The position numbers and the translations under genes are program-made. A DNA stretch of 64,000 nt, from contig JARJFC010000008.1 of the NCBI GenBank assembly GCA_029310945.1, positions 1 to 64,000 of the forward strand. The letters run 5' to 3'. The notes below the pieces were generated by a model that worked only from the letters and a program-made list of their open reading frames with translations, was not told the DNA's origin and did not search any database. This document shows, in pieces, positions 33,389 through 43,383 of this stretch (position 1 is the stretch's first letter; each line of letters opens with the position of its first letter). The DNA is from Leptospira sp. 96542. GTDB taxonomy: Bacteria; Spirochaetota; Leptospiria; Leptospirales; Leptospiraceae.

Positions 33389-35302
33389 ATGGCAAAAATA
33401 CAATTTTTGCAATTACCTGTACCACCCCCATCTTATTTTGCAGCTACGGGAAATGTCCCTCTAGCGGCTGCTAGTTTGGCAAGCAGCCTGGATCAAAAAA
33501 CAGATCCTATACACGGAATCACAACAACTGTCATTTCACCCGAAGAAACTGACCAAATGGGCGATTTGGATTTAATCGAAAGGATCAGTAAAGAAGGGCC
33601 AGATTTTTTAGGTTTATCTTTGTATTTATGGAATACGGAACGAAGTTTATACATTGCAAATGAGGTAAAAAAATTATCTCCAAAAACCACAATCCTCATT
33701 GGCGGCCCTGAAGTGAATCCAGACAACCCATTTGTATTAAATGAAACTGGGTATGATATTGCTGTGTCTGGTGAAGCCGAAGAAAATTTTCGTTCACTCA
33801 TGAAGTCTTTGCTTGCCAATAAACCTTTGTATGGAGTGAAAAATGTTGCCGTGCGGGGTAAAGATGGAAACTTGGGTGCTTTTTCAGAAGATAGTTCTGC
33901 CAATTTTGCACTCACTGATTTTCCTTCTCCTTACCTAACTGGCCACTTGGCGGTCGATCCCAAAAGATCTACTTATTTAGAAACAGTCAGAGGTTGTAAA
34001 TCGCAGTGCACTTATTGTTTTTATCCTAAATCCTCTCAGACTTTACGCACACTTGATATTAAAGAAACTACAAAACTCATTCAAACCTTAAAAGAGAAAG
34101 GTGCACGCGAACTTGTTTTTTTAGATCCAACCTTTAACCATAGACCAGGTTTTGAAAATTTTTTGGACGCAATCATTGATGTAAATTATGACGGGCAACT
34201 TTCAATGTTTGCCGAACTTAGGTCGGAAGGAATCACACCCCACTTAGCTAAAAAATTAAAAAAAGCAGGTTTTAATCGAATTGAAATTGGATTACAATCT
34301 GTAAATATCGAAACGTTAAAACGTGTTAAACGGTATGGTGATCCTAACAAAGTTGTTGAAGTAGCTAAACTCCTCGCTAGTGAAGGTATGGAGTTACTTC
34401 TCGATCTGATCATTGGACTACCTGGTGACAAACCAGAGGATGTGGAACGCGGAATTCACTTCTTTTTAGAACATGGACTGGGCGAGTGGGTGCAGGCCTT
34501 TCCTCTTTCGATTTTGCCTGGAACTGCCATGCGAAAGGATGCAGAAAGAGAAGGTTTGTTGTACATGCCGACGCCACCGTATCGTATCATCCGTACTCCC
34601 AATTTTACGGAGGAGGAATTGGTTGAATCTTTATACTTTGCAGAAGATGTTTTGGAACGAAGGTTGGATGAATTTCCACGTCCTTTTTTATGTGAAGGAG
34701 ACAAAACCAAACAGGATGTGATCAAAGTGAATTTGGAATTGGATTCTGATTTTGACTTACAATCATCCCTTCGGCGAAATGCATCTAGGCACCATAGTAT
34801 TTGGTTTTATGAATATACAAATTCTATAAGGAAGTCGGAAGTTCCAAATTTTATCCAACAAAGGATTGAACGAGAACCATTTTGTACGATTGATTTTGTA
34901 TTCCCAATCAATGTAAGTTTGACAAAGAAAGATCTAGGTTCACTCGCGCGCGCCATCGAAGTGGAAAAAAGATCCTATCTTTCTCGTTCCCTTGCGCACC
35001 GAGGAGAAAACTTACAACACCGTTTGGTTCTTATCTGGGAGGGAAGTTTTGAAACTTACCAATCTTTCCTTAACCAATACAAAGAAGATGTTTCCTTTTT
35101 TATCTACTACAAACTTCCCGTTTCCCAAATGCATTCCATTGATTTTGGTTTAGGTGGATTCTATCTACTGATAGGTGATGATTGTGATGAATCCGATTGG
35201 GACTGGCTTATCGAAACTATGGATCCTGAAACTATTTCCTTCCATAACAGAAAATTAGAAGAACGTTGGACTTTGGAAGTTTTGGGTTATGGCGAAATGT
35301 AG
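33389..35302 (+). CDS. B12-binding-domain radical SAM protein
   Basis: The protein has about 637 residues from ATG 33389. The N-terminal part (1-150) has a cobalamin-binding Rossmann-like fold (LIGGPEVNPDNP, VSGEAEENF). The radical SAM core carries the cluster-binding CKSQCTYC at 203-210 and continues with ELVFLDPTFNHR and IEIGLQSVN. A DUF4080-like C-terminal half follows. Such enzymes transfer methyl groups or rearrange carbon skeletons through a 5'-deoxyadenosyl radical. TTG 33371 is an alternative start. Its end is 1 bp from the convergent PilZ-type gene. The substrate is unknown. Confidence 0.82.
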   Translation: MAKIQFLQLPVPPPSYFAATGNVPLAAASLASSLDQKTDPIHGITTTVISPEETDQMGDLDLIERISKEGPDFLGLSLYLWNTERSLYIANEVKKLSPKTTILIGGPEVNPDNPFVLNETGYDIAVSGEAEENFRSLMKSLLANKPLYGVKNVAVRGKDGNLGAFSEDSSANFALTDFPSPYLTGHLAVDPKRSTYLETVRGCKSQCTYCFYPKSSQTLRTLDIKETTKLIQTLKEKGARELVFLDPTFNHRPGFENFLDAIIDVNYDGQLSMFAELRSEGITPHLAKKLKKAGFNRIEIGLQSVNIETLKRVKRYGDPNKVVEVAKLLASEGMELLLDLIIGLPGDKPEDVERGIHFFLEHGLGEWVQAFPLSILPGTAMRKDAEREGLLYMPTPPYRIIRTPNFTEEELVESLYFAEDVLERRLDEFPRPFLCEGDKTKQDVIKVNLELDSDFDLQSSLRRNASRHHSIWFYEYTNSIRKSEVPNFIQQRIEREPFCTIDFVFPINVSLTKKDLGSLARAIEVEKRSYLSRSLAHRGENLQHRLVLIWEGSFETYQSFLNQYKEDVSFFIYYKLPVSQMHSIDFGLGGFYLLIGDDCDESDWDWLIETMDPETISFHNRKLEERWTLEVLGYGEM

Positions 35303-35303
35303 A

Positions 35304-36455
35304 TTATTTTTGAGTTTGTTTCCTAAAAAACTCAACATTGTCTAAAAATCTTTTTTTCTCTCCCGAACGCGATGAGTGACCTGCAATGGAGATACCTACT
35401 GTTAGGTGGCCTTCCTCGTCCTTATGAATGGATTTGATATTTCCGAATGCTGTGAGAGGGGATTGCATCTTAAAAAATATATCAAATTGGAATCCAGAAA
35501 GTTTGGGAATACTTTTGATTAGATCAGGGTGGTCAATTTTGACTTTGAGTCCACCTTCGGAAATATCAATCACATGAAATTTTCCATCCGATTTGATCAT
35601 ATTTGAATGGCGAATTCGATCCACCATTTCAAAAGTTAGGGTTTTGAGTTCCATTGCTTTGAGTAAATCAAAAGACTCTGATTTAGACTGCATCTGGATA
35701 TAACCGATGGGGATGGATTCTTCATCGTCAGTTAAGTAAATGATGGGAAGTATGATTTCTGATTTAATCTTTTGGTTACGGAATGTTTGTATCTCTTTGT
35801 CAATGTCTCCGTCAATTTCATCCGAATAAACCAAAAAATCCTCACCAGGAGATCCTTCATATGATTCTCGTTTGGTGGCATCGGAAAGAATCAAACCTTT
35901 TTTCGTTTTTTTCACTTGTTTGATTTTTTCATTATCATCCGAAGAAAAGGTGGAGATGGTGATAAAATCACAGGTGTTTTTTAACTTTGTCTCAAAATCC
36001 TGAAAATTCACTTTGACCGCAGTGGGTACGTGGAACATGTCAGTTTCGATTTTTGCCTTGCTCGATACAATGTTTGTGATCCAAACCATTCCTGGTTGGA
36101 CTGCAATCCGAAAACTATCCCTGTCTTTTTTTGCAATGGCAATTTTTTCTAATTTTAATACATATTGCGATTCACCTTTTTCTTGTTCTACGGTACATTC
36201 GAGGTGAAGGTATCTGCCTAAAATTTTATACAATACAACCTTTTGGCCGACGCTTAGACTGATTGTGGGGCGGACACTGACGAGGATTTTGGAGCCATCG
36301 GGAGAAACTTTTTTCAAAAAACAACTCTCTCCTGAATGTACATTGTCTTTTAGGTTCAGTTCTTGGTTGAGAAGGAATTTGGTCAAAACGTGGAGTTTTT
36401 TCTCTTGGTCGGAAAAAACGTCCAAAGATCGTTTGGTTCTTTCAATCGTTTCCAT
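35304..36455 (-). CDS. PilZ-like protein of the leptospiral DUF1577 type
   Basis: The 383-residue soluble protein has an N-terminal domain with SLSVGQKVVLYKILGRYLHL and a DRDSFRI motif, and a C-terminal PilZ-like segment (FHVIDISEGGLKVKIDHPDL, about 290-310). I recall proteins of this layout as the leptospira-specific DUF1577 family; this is from memory and moderate. PilZ domains bind c-di-GMP, but the RxxxR part expected before the D/NxSxxG motif is not obvious here. An EAL enzyme lies two genes away, so c-di-GMP signalling is a reasonable context. It is divergent from guaB. Confidence 0.6.
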   Translation of the reverse strand: METIERTKRSLDVFSDQEKKLHVLTKFLLNQELNLKDNVHSGESCFLKKVSPDGSKILVSVRPTISLSVGQKVVLYKILGRYLHLECTVEQEKGESQYVLKLEKIAIAKKDRDSFRIAVQPGMVWITNIVSSKAKIETDMFHVPTAVKVNFQDFETKLKNTCDFITISTFSSDDNEKIKQVKKTKKGLILSDATKRESYEGSPGEDFLVYSDEIDGDIDKEIQTFRNQKIKSEIILPIIYLTDDEESIPIGYIQMQSKSESFDLLKAMELKTLTFEMVDRIRHSNMIKSDGKFHVIDISEGGLKVKIDHPDLIKSIPKLSGFQFDIFFKMQSPLTAFGNIKSIHKDEEGHLTVGISIAGHSSRSGEKKRFLDNVEFFRKQTQK

Positions 36456-36552
36456 AAAGTGTGGTGTCTACCGCTATTATCGGACGAATCTTACCTGAAA
36501 TTCTCTTGCACGGAAAGTTTTCTTACTTATTGTAGAAAAAGGAAGGATAATT

Positions 36553-38079
36553 ATGTCAAATCACCCGCAACCAGGAACAGAGCTACTCGACGGAGTCAGT
36601 GGACCCGAGCTCTTTTCTGTCAATATGGGGCTCACTTATCGGGACTTTTTAGTATTGCCAGGATACATCGACTTCAACCCAAGTGATGTGGAACTCGAAA
36701 CCAAACTTTCCAAAAATATCAGTTTAAAACGACCTCTGATGAGTTCGCCTATGGACACTGTCACGGAATCGGAGATGGCCATCGCTCAGGCTCTCATGGG
36801 GGGGATTGGGATCATTCATTATAATAATACAATTGATGAACAAGTAGAATTGGTTCGTAAGGTAAAACGTTTTGAAAATGGTTTTATCAAAGATCCCATT
36901 TTGTTATCTCCCGAACATACATTGGAAGATCTGGATGCGGTCAAAGAAAAATACGGATTCAGCGGCATTCCCATCACAGAAGATGGTACAGCCAAAACAA
37001 AACTTGTGGGCATTGTCACAAATCGAGATGTAGACTTCGAACGTGATCGTTCCATCAAATTGGGAAAGGTCATGACAACCCAACTCATCACGGCGGATCT
37101 GGGCATCAGTTTGAAGGAAGCCAATGATATTTTAAAAACCAGTAAAAAAGGCAAACTCCCCATCGTGAGCAAACAAGGTCATTTGGTGGCTCTCATCTGT
37201 CGCAGTGACCTGAAAAAAAATAAAGAATTCCCTCAGTCTTCTAAGGATGACCAAAAACGTTTGCGAGTGGGGGCAGCCCTTTCGACTCTCCCTGAATCGA
37301 GAGACCGTATCTCTGAACTTTCACAAGTGGGTGTGGATGTCATCATCATTGATTCTGCCCAAGGGAATTCGAGTTACCAAATCGATATGATCAAATTCAT
37401 CAAAGAGAGTTACCCTCAGATTGATGTGATCGCAGGGAATGTTGTGACCAAAGGCCAAGCAGCCAATTTGATAGCGGCTGGTGCGGATGGGCTGCGGATT
37501 GGAATGGGACCTGGTTCCATTTGTATCACCCAAGACACGATGGCCGTGGGTCGTGCACAGGCAACGGCCGTTTTCAAAACGGCAGAGTATGCATCAAGTT
37601 TTGGAGTTCCTGTCATAGCCGACGGTGGAATTTCTAATATTGGTGACATCGCCAACGCTCTCGCCATTGGAGCTTCCATGTGTATGATGGGTTCGATGTT
37701 TGCAGGAACAAAAGAAGCTCCAGGTGAGTATTTTTATGAAAATGGAATCCGTCTAAAAAAATACAGAGGGATGGCCAGTATGGAAGCAATGACGAAAGGT
37801 GGGGACAAACGATACTTTTCCGAATCGCAAAAGATCAAGGTCGCACAAGGTGTTTCTGGTTATGTGGTGGACAAAGGTTCTGTTTTGAACCTAATTCCCT
37901 ACCTTATCCAGGGCCTAAAACAAAGTTTCCAAGATATGGGTTATAAAACCATCCCCGAACTCCATGCAGCACTACGAAAAGGAACACTCCGTTTTGAAAG
38001 AAGGACAGAATCTGCCCAAGCACAAGGTTCGGTTCACGGGCTGTATTCTTATACCAAACCTTCCATGAGGGCAGAGTGA
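36553..38079 (+). CDS. guaB: Inosine-5'-monophosphate dehydrogenase
   Basis: The 508-residue enzyme oxidises IMP to XMP with NAD, the first committed step of GMP synthesis. It has the TIM-barrel with [11 protein letters not shown], two CBS domains (about residues 115-230), the catalytic loop GPGSICITQ with Cys324, and [10 protein letters not shown] and GTKEAPGE. Length and motifs are standard. AAGGA precedes ATG 36553. The next gene, LolA-like, follows after 10 bp. Confidence 0.95.
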   Translation: MSNHPQPGTELLDGVSGPELFSVNMGLTYRDFLVLPGYIDFNPSDVELETKLSKNISLKRPLMSSPMDTVTESEMAIAQALMGGIGIIHYNNTIDEQVELVRKVKRFENGFIKDPILLSPEHTLEDLDAVKEKYGFSGIPITEDGTAKTKLVGIVTNRDVDFERDRSIKLGKVMTTQLITADLGISLKEANDILKTSKKGKLPIVSKQGHLVALICRSDLKKNKEFPQSSKDDQKRLRVGAALSTLPESRDRISELSQVGVDVIIIDSAQGNSSYQIDMIKFIKESYPQIDVIAGNVVTKGQAANLIAAGADGLRIGMGPGSICITQDTMAVGRAQATAVFKTAEYASSFGVPVIADGGISNIGDIANALAIGASMCMMGSMFAGTKEAPGEYFYENGIRLKKYRGMASMEAMTKGGDKRYFSESQKIKVAQGVSGYVVDKGSVLNLIPYLIQGLKQSFQDMGYKTIPELHAALRKGTLRFERRTESAQAQGSVHGLYSYTKPSMRAE

Positions 38080-38089
38080 AGCGAACGTT

Positions 38090-38860
38090 ATGCGGAAACT
38101 AATAACGATTTTATTCTTTTTTATGTTTGGTGTGCTTTCTGCGCAAACTGCAGAAAACACACTTTCTGCCCAAGAACTATTGGCGAGGCTTGACCGCGAA
38201 TTGGATTTGGGCAAAGGTTTGACAAAAGGTTCCTACGTTCTCATTCGGAGGAATGGAACTTCGGAAACTTGGAAAATGAATCGTTTTTATAATGGCGAAG
38301 ATGCTCTTCTTTTGTTTGACCGGAAGGGAAGGGGGCTTGAAGCCAAACTCCTCACCAAAGACGAAGGTGAAAATGTATTTTTTTTCAATGTGCTCAGCGC
38401 TAAACTCTTTCGCAAAACCGATGACGAAAAATATGAAGCCATCATGGGAACTGGTTTTTTTTATGTGGATCTATCGGGGTATTCTTACCAGGCCAATTAC
38501 AATCCATTGGTGAATGGTGATTTAGAGATTGGTGGTGAGTCTTACTACCGTGTTTCATTAAAACCCATCCTACCATATTTTTATAAAAAACTGGTTCTAC
38601 TGATTGGAAAAAAAGATCTAAAACCATACCGAGTCGACTTTCATGATAGGGACGGTATTCTTTTCAAAACGTTAAATTTAAAATATGGTCCAATCAAAAT
38701 GAAGGACACTGCTGGAAAAGTGGAAGAAATCCAAAAGGCATCCCGTTTGGAAATGTTGGATTTGAATACAGGTAGCATCACAGTTTGGGAAATTCAAGAA
38801 GTGGATAAATCAGTGAGCCCTGACCAATCACTCTTTGCCGTCGACAACTTGGGTCGATGA
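38090..38860 (+). CDS. LolA-like outer-membrane lipoprotein-sorting protein
   Basis: The 256-residue exported protein (signal ending VLSAQ) resembles the COG2834 family: an early LTKGSYVLIRRNG strand, KMNRFYNGEDALLLFDRKG RG and the end VWEIQEVDKSVSPDQSLF. COG2834 proteins carry lipid chains or lipoproteins across the periplasm in a hydrophobic half-barrel. It is not a clear LolA. Its stop codon overlaps the rsmE start (4 bp), and it lies 10 bp after guaB, so the three are probably one transcript. Confidence 0.68.
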   Translation: MRKLITILFFFMFGVLSAQTAENTLSAQELLARLDRELDLGKGLTKGSYVLIRRNGTSETWKMNRFYNGEDALLLFDRKGRGLEAKLLTKDEGENVFFFNVLSAKLFRKTDDEKYEAIMGTGFFYVDLSGYSYQANYNPLVNGDLEIGGESYYRVSLKPILPYFYKKLVLLIGKKDLKPYRVDFHDRDGILFKTLNLKYGPIKMKDTAGKVEEIQKASRLEMLDLNTGSITVWEIQEVDKSVSPDQSLFAVDNLGR

Positions 38861-39534
38861 CAAACAGATCCCTCATTCTTTTTCGTCCAGGTTTTACTGA
38901 ATTTCCAAAACTCATTTTGACAAAGGAGGAAGTGGCTCATCTCCGGGCGCTCCGACTAGCAGATGTTCCTTGTGTTTTGGAAATTAGGGATGGCCTATCC
39001 AATGTTTATTTTTATCAATTTACTCCCAAAGAAAAAGAATGTAATTTCCTTAGGAAAGAATCTCTCCCGAAAAAAGAAAAACAGAACAGTTTGGCCATTG
39101 CGCTCCCCAAAGGGAATAGGTTGGATTTTTTCATCCAAAAAGTAACTGAAATTGGAATCGCGAAAGTAGTTTTTTTGGTGTTCCGTCATTCGGTAAGGCG
39201 CGATTTTAATTTGGATAGAGCCAAAAAAATTGTGATGGAAGCCGCTTCGCAGTCCAACCAATCCGAACTCATGGAATTGCAAATAAAAGATTTTGAATCC
39301 TTTGTCCAGGAAGAGAAATCAAATTTGGTGGTTTTTCATCCTAGGGGGGAGAAGATATTTTCTCCCGATTTGATTGTTGGTAAAATTCCTGTCATCGGAC
39401 CAGAAGGAGGGTTCCATACAGAAGAAGAACAATTGATGGAACGGGAAAAAATGACTAAGGTTCTCCTCCCAGGCGGAATCCTTCGTACAGAAACCGCTGG
39501 GATCGTGGCCGCTAGCCTAAAGATGTATCTTTAA
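38857..39534 (+). CDS. rsmE: 16S rRNA m3U1498 methyltransferase
   Basis: The 225-residue SPOUT-family enzyme methylates U1498 of 16S rRNA. Its hallmarks are ALPKGNRLDFFIQKVTEIG, AASQSNQSELMELQ, IGPEGGFHTEEEQ and the knot segment LLPGGILRTETAG. Slightly short but complete. The start overlaps the LolA-like gene by 4 bp. Confidence 0.9.
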   Translation: MTNRSLILFRPGFTEFPKLILTKEEVAHLRALRLADVPCVLEIRDGLSNVYFYQFTPKEKECNFLRKESLPKKEKQNSLAIALPKGNRLDFFIQKVTEIGIAKVVFLVFRHSVRRDFNLDRAKKIVMEAASQSNQSELMELQIKDFESFVQEEKSNLVVFHPRGEKIFSPDLIVGKIPVIGPEGGFHTEEEQLMEREKMTKVLLPGGILRTETAGIVAASLKMYL

Positions 39535-39537
39535 AAA

Positions 39538-39807
39538 TTAGCGGTTTGTGATAAGGAGTAAAACAGAGGAAAGGCTGCAGTTGTTTGTGCAAGTAGTGTT
39601 GCATGCATCCATCGCCGGGAAGTTTTCTCCCGTTACATTCGGGTATTGTGCCGCACAAGTAGACTGGCATGCTTGCAAACTTCCACCGGTACAGGTGAGA
39701 AGGTAAGTCAAAAGGTTATTTTCGACTGTTTTGTCCTGGCGTTTTTGACAAGAGGCAAGAAAAAGTAGAGAAAAACTGAGTACGAATAGGGATAACCAAC
39801 GTTTCAT
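39538..39807 (-). CDS. Small Cys-rich lipoprotein
   Basis: The 89-residue protein has a classical lipoprotein signal (LLFLASC, Cys20) and a short mature part with a tight Cys pattern: LLTCTG, LQACQSTCAAQ, MDACNTTCTNNC. These six Cys could make a compact disulfide core. No known domain. GGAAGA precedes the start. Its stop lies 3 bp from the end of rsmE. Similar small Cys-rich lipoproteins are frequent in leptospires; function unknown. Confidence 0.75.
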   Translation of the reverse strand: MKRWLSLFVLSFSLLFLASCQKRQDKTVENNLLTYLLTCTGGSLQACQSTCAAQYPNVTGENFPAMDACNTTCTNNCSLSSVLLLITNR

Positions 39808-39901
39808 TCTTCCAGATTTCCTTTTTTACCCATTTCGTCAATCGGTTCGTAAAAATCTTGACCCTCTCCACTTTTTCTATGATCTGGATGGGACTCACCC
39901 T

Positions 39902-41347
39902 ATGGCAGAACAAACGAAGAAAGTACTCGAAAAAAAAGGCCAAGGTGAATATGAATTCACCGCCTATGGCGAATTTTTGTCCTATTTTCATGCACATATT
40001 GATATTTTTAAAAAACTCCTGAAAGCTAGGAAGGTAGAACAAGGGAAGGTAGAGGAGATCGCCAAACAGATCAAATCTTATATGTCAGGGAACATCAAAA
40101 AAACGGAACAGTTTTTCGAACACCTCCCTGAGTTTGCGACAATCCTCGGTGTTCCCAAGGAAGAAGTTTCCACATACCTCAACTCTAATTTCATTGAAGT
40201 CCTTACAAAAGTACAGGACAAACTCAAAACCCAAGAATTGGAAAAGATCCAAAACGCACCCGCCGCAAAATTTGATTCTATTTGCGAAGAAATTGTAGAG
40301 GGTTTGAAATTCGAGCATCCTAAGGATTTTGTTTTTGTTCAAAAAGGAATCCTCACCGTACTTGAAAATCCGACCAACGGCGAAATCATTGAACCGCAAG
40401 GTTTGATGGCCGAATCTGCTAAGGCAGCGATTGCCACTGTGCCTTCTGGTGCAGAGTCAGAAAAAGAACCAAAATCTCTTTCGGAGGCTTTGGCTGTTGC
40501 CAATGCACCACCAGCCCCAGTTGTCAAAAAACAAAGCATCATTCCCGAAAAAGAAAAATCCATTTTACTTGAAATTGTTGAATTGTTCGGGGATTCGCTG
40601 ACAGGCGAAAAATTGGAAATTCGCATCGGCCCCGAAGTGGTGGAACAACCCGAACCAGAAATACCAAGCGACACCAAACAACCAAAAGATGATTATGAAA
40701 TCGAAGATCTCGATTTTGAAGAATCAGAATCAAAATCGAATGCGAACGAAATGTCCGATGATCTTATGCAAGACATCGATGTGGATTTTGATGACGAACC
40801 TAAATCCGCTCCAGTGGATCCCAACCTCGAACGACTGGAAAATTATTCCGTAAAAGAATATATGGATATGATTCAATCCATAAACAATTTCCAAACCAAA
40901 TCAGACCAAGTTGGGTACCAAAATTGGTTACGCAGCCAACCTGAATTCGAAAAAGCCGTTGTATCCATTCGTTCGCAACTTTTGAAAGAACAAAAAAACG
41001 AAGCTGTGGATTGGAACGGTTTGTTTGCCAATATGGCCATGAAAACCTCGTTAAGTGAGCCTGTGCTTGTTGGGCTTCTTAAAAAAATTAAAAATTTCCA
41101 AATTGTGAAACTCACTTTGGATAGAGCCATCCAAGAGTTAAAAAAAGGAAACCCCGAATTTGTACAGCTTGTGAGGATGGCTTGGCCACATATCCAAAAA
41201 GCATTTTTTGAAGTTCCTAATTATCCTCAGGTGCAGTCGGCATTAAAAACAATCCTTTCAAAAGTAGGGGACGAATCGCACCGAAAAGAGTTCACTCGCA
41301 TTTTCTCCATGGCACTCAATTTTATCCAATCCAAATACCAGGTGTGA
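39902..41347 (+). CDS. Conserved protein of unknown function, acidic linker
   Basis: The 481-residue soluble protein has two helical parts (about 15-130 and 320-481) joined by a long, low-complexity acidic linker (residues 170-320, with EIEDLDFEES and DVDFDDEPK). It lacks a signal peptide or catalytic motif. It is first in a tight three-gene run (gaps of 3 and 4 bp). The layout suggests a scaffold or adaptor; I do not recognise a family. Confidence 0.65.
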   Translation: MAEQTKKVLEKKGQGEYEFTAYGEFLSYFHAHIDIFKKLLKARKVEQGKVEEIAKQIKSYMSGNIKKTEQFFEHLPEFATILGVPKEEVSTYLNSNFIEVLTKVQDKLKTQELEKIQNAPAAKFDSICEEIVEGLKFEHPKDFVFVQKGILTVLENPTNGEIIEPQGLMAESAKAAIATVPSGAESEKEPKSLSEALAVANAPPAPVVKKQSIIPEKEKSILLEIVELFGDSLTGEKLEIRIGPEVVEQPEPEIPSDTKQPKDDYEIEDLDFEESESKSNANEMSDDLMQDIDVDFDDEPKSAPVDPNLERLENYSVKEYMDMIQSINNFQTKSDQVGYQNWLRSQPEFEKAVVSIRSQLLKEQKNEAVDWNGLFANMAMKTSLSEPVLVGLLKKIKNFQIVKLTLDRAIQELKKGNPEFVQLVRMAWPHIQKAFFEVPNYPQVQSALKTILSKVGDESHRKEFTRIFSMALNFIQSKYQV

Positions 41348-41350
41348 ATT

Positions 41351-42451
41351 ATGAAAACAAAAGGAGCGGGTTTCCTCCTTCTTTTGTTTTTTGGTGGAGT
41401 GTTGTTGGCTCAAAATTTGATCAACGACCCTCTTTTGCAAAAACCGTGGATTTCTGATGCGGAAGAAGAAGAAAAACGTAGTTTTTATCGTTTCCAAGCG
41501 GAATCAAAACAGAAACAAAAGACGGTAAAAAAGAAGGATTCCTTTGGTCGCAATTACACGATCTCTCCTTCAGGAAAAATTCAGTTTTTGATTGATGACG
41601 AATATTATAAAGAGTTTCCCATTTTAACAGAAGCAGACATTGCGACAAGGGAACTTGCGGCTCTCCTTATCGAAAGAAAGGAAAAAGAAGCAGTTTTTTT
41701 AGGAAAAGGAATTAACCTTTGTTATCGTTTGAAACAAGCTATCGAACCAGGTTTTTTTCCAAATTGGTTATCGGAAGCAAATCAAAAAACAAACGATGCG
41801 ATCAATCTTTGGTCTGACGAAAATCTCCCACTCGATTTGGTAAGTGACCCTTATGGCTGTTATTTGGCAGAGCCAAAAAATAAAGGAGATCTTGTTTTGG
41901 AATCTGAATCCTTTCGATACCGTTTGACTGTCCCGCATGAATTAAAATTTGAGGGACTTTTTGGAAATCGACTTGGGGTTTACGGTGAAAACAGAGATTC
42001 TGTTTACCGGATCGTACGATTTGTCCAATTTCTGGATTCTTATTTGGGACCGAATGAAACAGAATGGGAAGAAGCCATGGTTTTACAAGAAGCAGGCAAA
42101 ATCAAAAAGCAGCGACCAAAAATCATCCTTTCAGTGGGATCCAGTTTTGACAAAAGCCCAAATTTACGAAATACAAAGAATTATTTTCAATTTTGGGATT
42201 TGATCCGAGGGTTAACCGAATTTCGGAAACGAAGTGGGGCTTTCAAACGGGAAGAAGTAAACAAAGATTATACCAGTGTTTGGACAGAATTAGACGAAAC
42301 AGGAAATAAAGTTGAAATGGAAATGAAGGAGTATTATCTTTATAGGTCACCAAGAGGATTTTTTCTTTCAATTTCTTATCCAAAAAGGGAAAAAGAAAAA
42401 GCACTTAGGTATTGGGACAGGGTTCGTCCATCGTTCCAAGTAAAGGAGTGA
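41351..42451 (+). CDS. Exported protein of unknown function
   Basis: The 366-residue protein has an N-terminal signal peptide (about 1-20, GVLLAQ) and a periplasmic body with no recognisable domain. A segment reads KIILSVGSSFDKSPNLRN and the C-terminal part is rich in charged and aromatic residues. The neighbouring genes are 3 bp upstream and 4 bp downstream, suggesting a shared function. Nothing in the sequence fixes what it does. Confidence 0.68.
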   Translation: MKTKGAGFLLLLFFGGVLLAQNLINDPLLQKPWISDAEEEEKRSFYRFQAESKQKQKTVKKKDSFGRNYTISPSGKIQFLIDDEYYKEFPILTEADIATRELAALLIERKEKEAVFLGKGINLCYRLKQAIEPGFFPNWLSEANQKTNDAINLWSDENLPLDLVSDPYGCYLAEPKNKGDLVLESESFRYRLTVPHELKFEGLFGNRLGVYGENRDSVYRIVRFVQFLDSYLGPNETEWEEAMVLQEAGKIKKQRPKIILSVGSSFDKSPNLRNTKNYFQFWDLIRGLTEFRKRSGAFKREEVNKDYTSVWTELDETGNKVEMEMKEYYLYRSPRGFFLSISYPKREKEKALRYWDRVRPSFQVKE

Positions 42452-42455
42452 ATTT

Positions 42456-43244
42456 ATGTTTGTCGGGTTTGTGGAAACGCCAAAAAGGAAACGACCTGAC
42501 CGGGAACCAAATCACGATTTCCATTCTGTATATCTTTACGGCATATGCATTATCCTCGTATTTACACTTGTGCTTCTTCCTTTTGGGGCAATGTTTCCGG
42601 TTTCCATTTCTGTTTGGGCACTGGTTCTATTTTTTTTACCGATTTTATTTTTGGGCATTTCTCTCATTCGCAAATCAGGAAATTTAATACTAATTTCTGT
42701 TTTTTTGGCACTTATCTCTGGAGGAAATAGCATTCTATTTTTGGGAGATTATGTAGGTTATGTGACTGAATGGACAAGTAAAACAAATTTAACTCCTGAA
42801 GAAGCTCTCCACCAAACAGAGAACAAATATCTTTTCTTGAAAAACTTTCATTTGGATTTTAAGAATGAAAAAAAATTCAGGAGCCCTATTTTGGTTCGGA
42901 GCAGGTCTGGTTCCACTCTGTATGGTCCAATTCTTAATTTTCGATCAGTGCCAATCGTATCTGACTTAGGTTCCGTGGATCGTCTCTTTGCCATTTGTTA
43001 TTCAAAAAAAGAAATGATTTGTCCGCTCCCAAGTTCTGGTAATGGGGGAGTGGTTGTGAAGGAGAGTTTGTGGGAAAAACAAATGGAGTTATTCCCATCT
43101 GGTTCTGTTTTTTTGGTTTGGAAACCTGGGGGAGAATCGGAGATCCAAAAAATGGGTTGGTATTCTCTTACATTCCTCTTTTTTCTCTTATTCCTATGGA
43201 CATTTTTGGTTTTTTTCCCGAAATTCACGAAAAAAAATTCCTAA
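42456..43244 (+). CDS. Membrane protein of unknown function
   Basis: The 262-residue protein has three to four N-terminal membrane segments (about 27-115), a soluble domain (about 120-235) and one C-terminal membrane segment ending in FFPKFTKKNS. AAGGAG precedes ATG. It closes the three-gene run, and a hairpin with a T-rich tail follows before the alpha-2-macroglobulin gene. The family is not recognised. Confidence 0.65.
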   Translation: MFVGFVETPKRKRPDREPNHDFHSVYLYGICIILVFTLVLLPFGAMFPVSISVWALVLFFLPILFLGISLIRKSGNLILISVFLALISGGNSILFLGDYVGYVTEWTSKTNLTPEEALHQTENKYLFLKNFHLDFKNEKKFRSPILVRSRSGSTLYGPILNFRSVPIVSDLGSVDRLFAICYSKKEMICPLPSSGNGGVVVKESLWEKQMELFPSGSVFLVWKPGGESEIQKMGWYSLTFLFFLLFLWTFLVFFPKFTKKNS

Positions 43245-43312
43245 ATTCGGAACCATTTGTCATTTTTTTGTGTCTACTTAATGTTCATAGATGTTTCTCC
43301 TTATTACACCCG

Positions 43313-43345
43313 CAGGGAGGGGTAGTATCCCTGATTTTCTTTTTT
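43313..43345 (+). terminator. Probable terminator between the 42456 gene and the macroglobulin gene
   Basis: CAGGGA (43313-43318) pairs with TCCCTG (43328-43333) over a 9-base loop and is followed by a long T-rich run. The stem is short, so termination may be partial. It lies 38 bp upstream of the macroglobulin start. Confidence 0.5.
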
Positions 43346-43383
43346 TTTCTTTCCTTCTTTGCTAATTTGCAAAAATCTCATCC

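Noticed and set aside
39590..39612. GTTGCATGCA inside the Cys-rich lipoprotein gene as a further Zur-type site
   Set aside because: Arm spacing is one base too long and it lies within a coding sequence.
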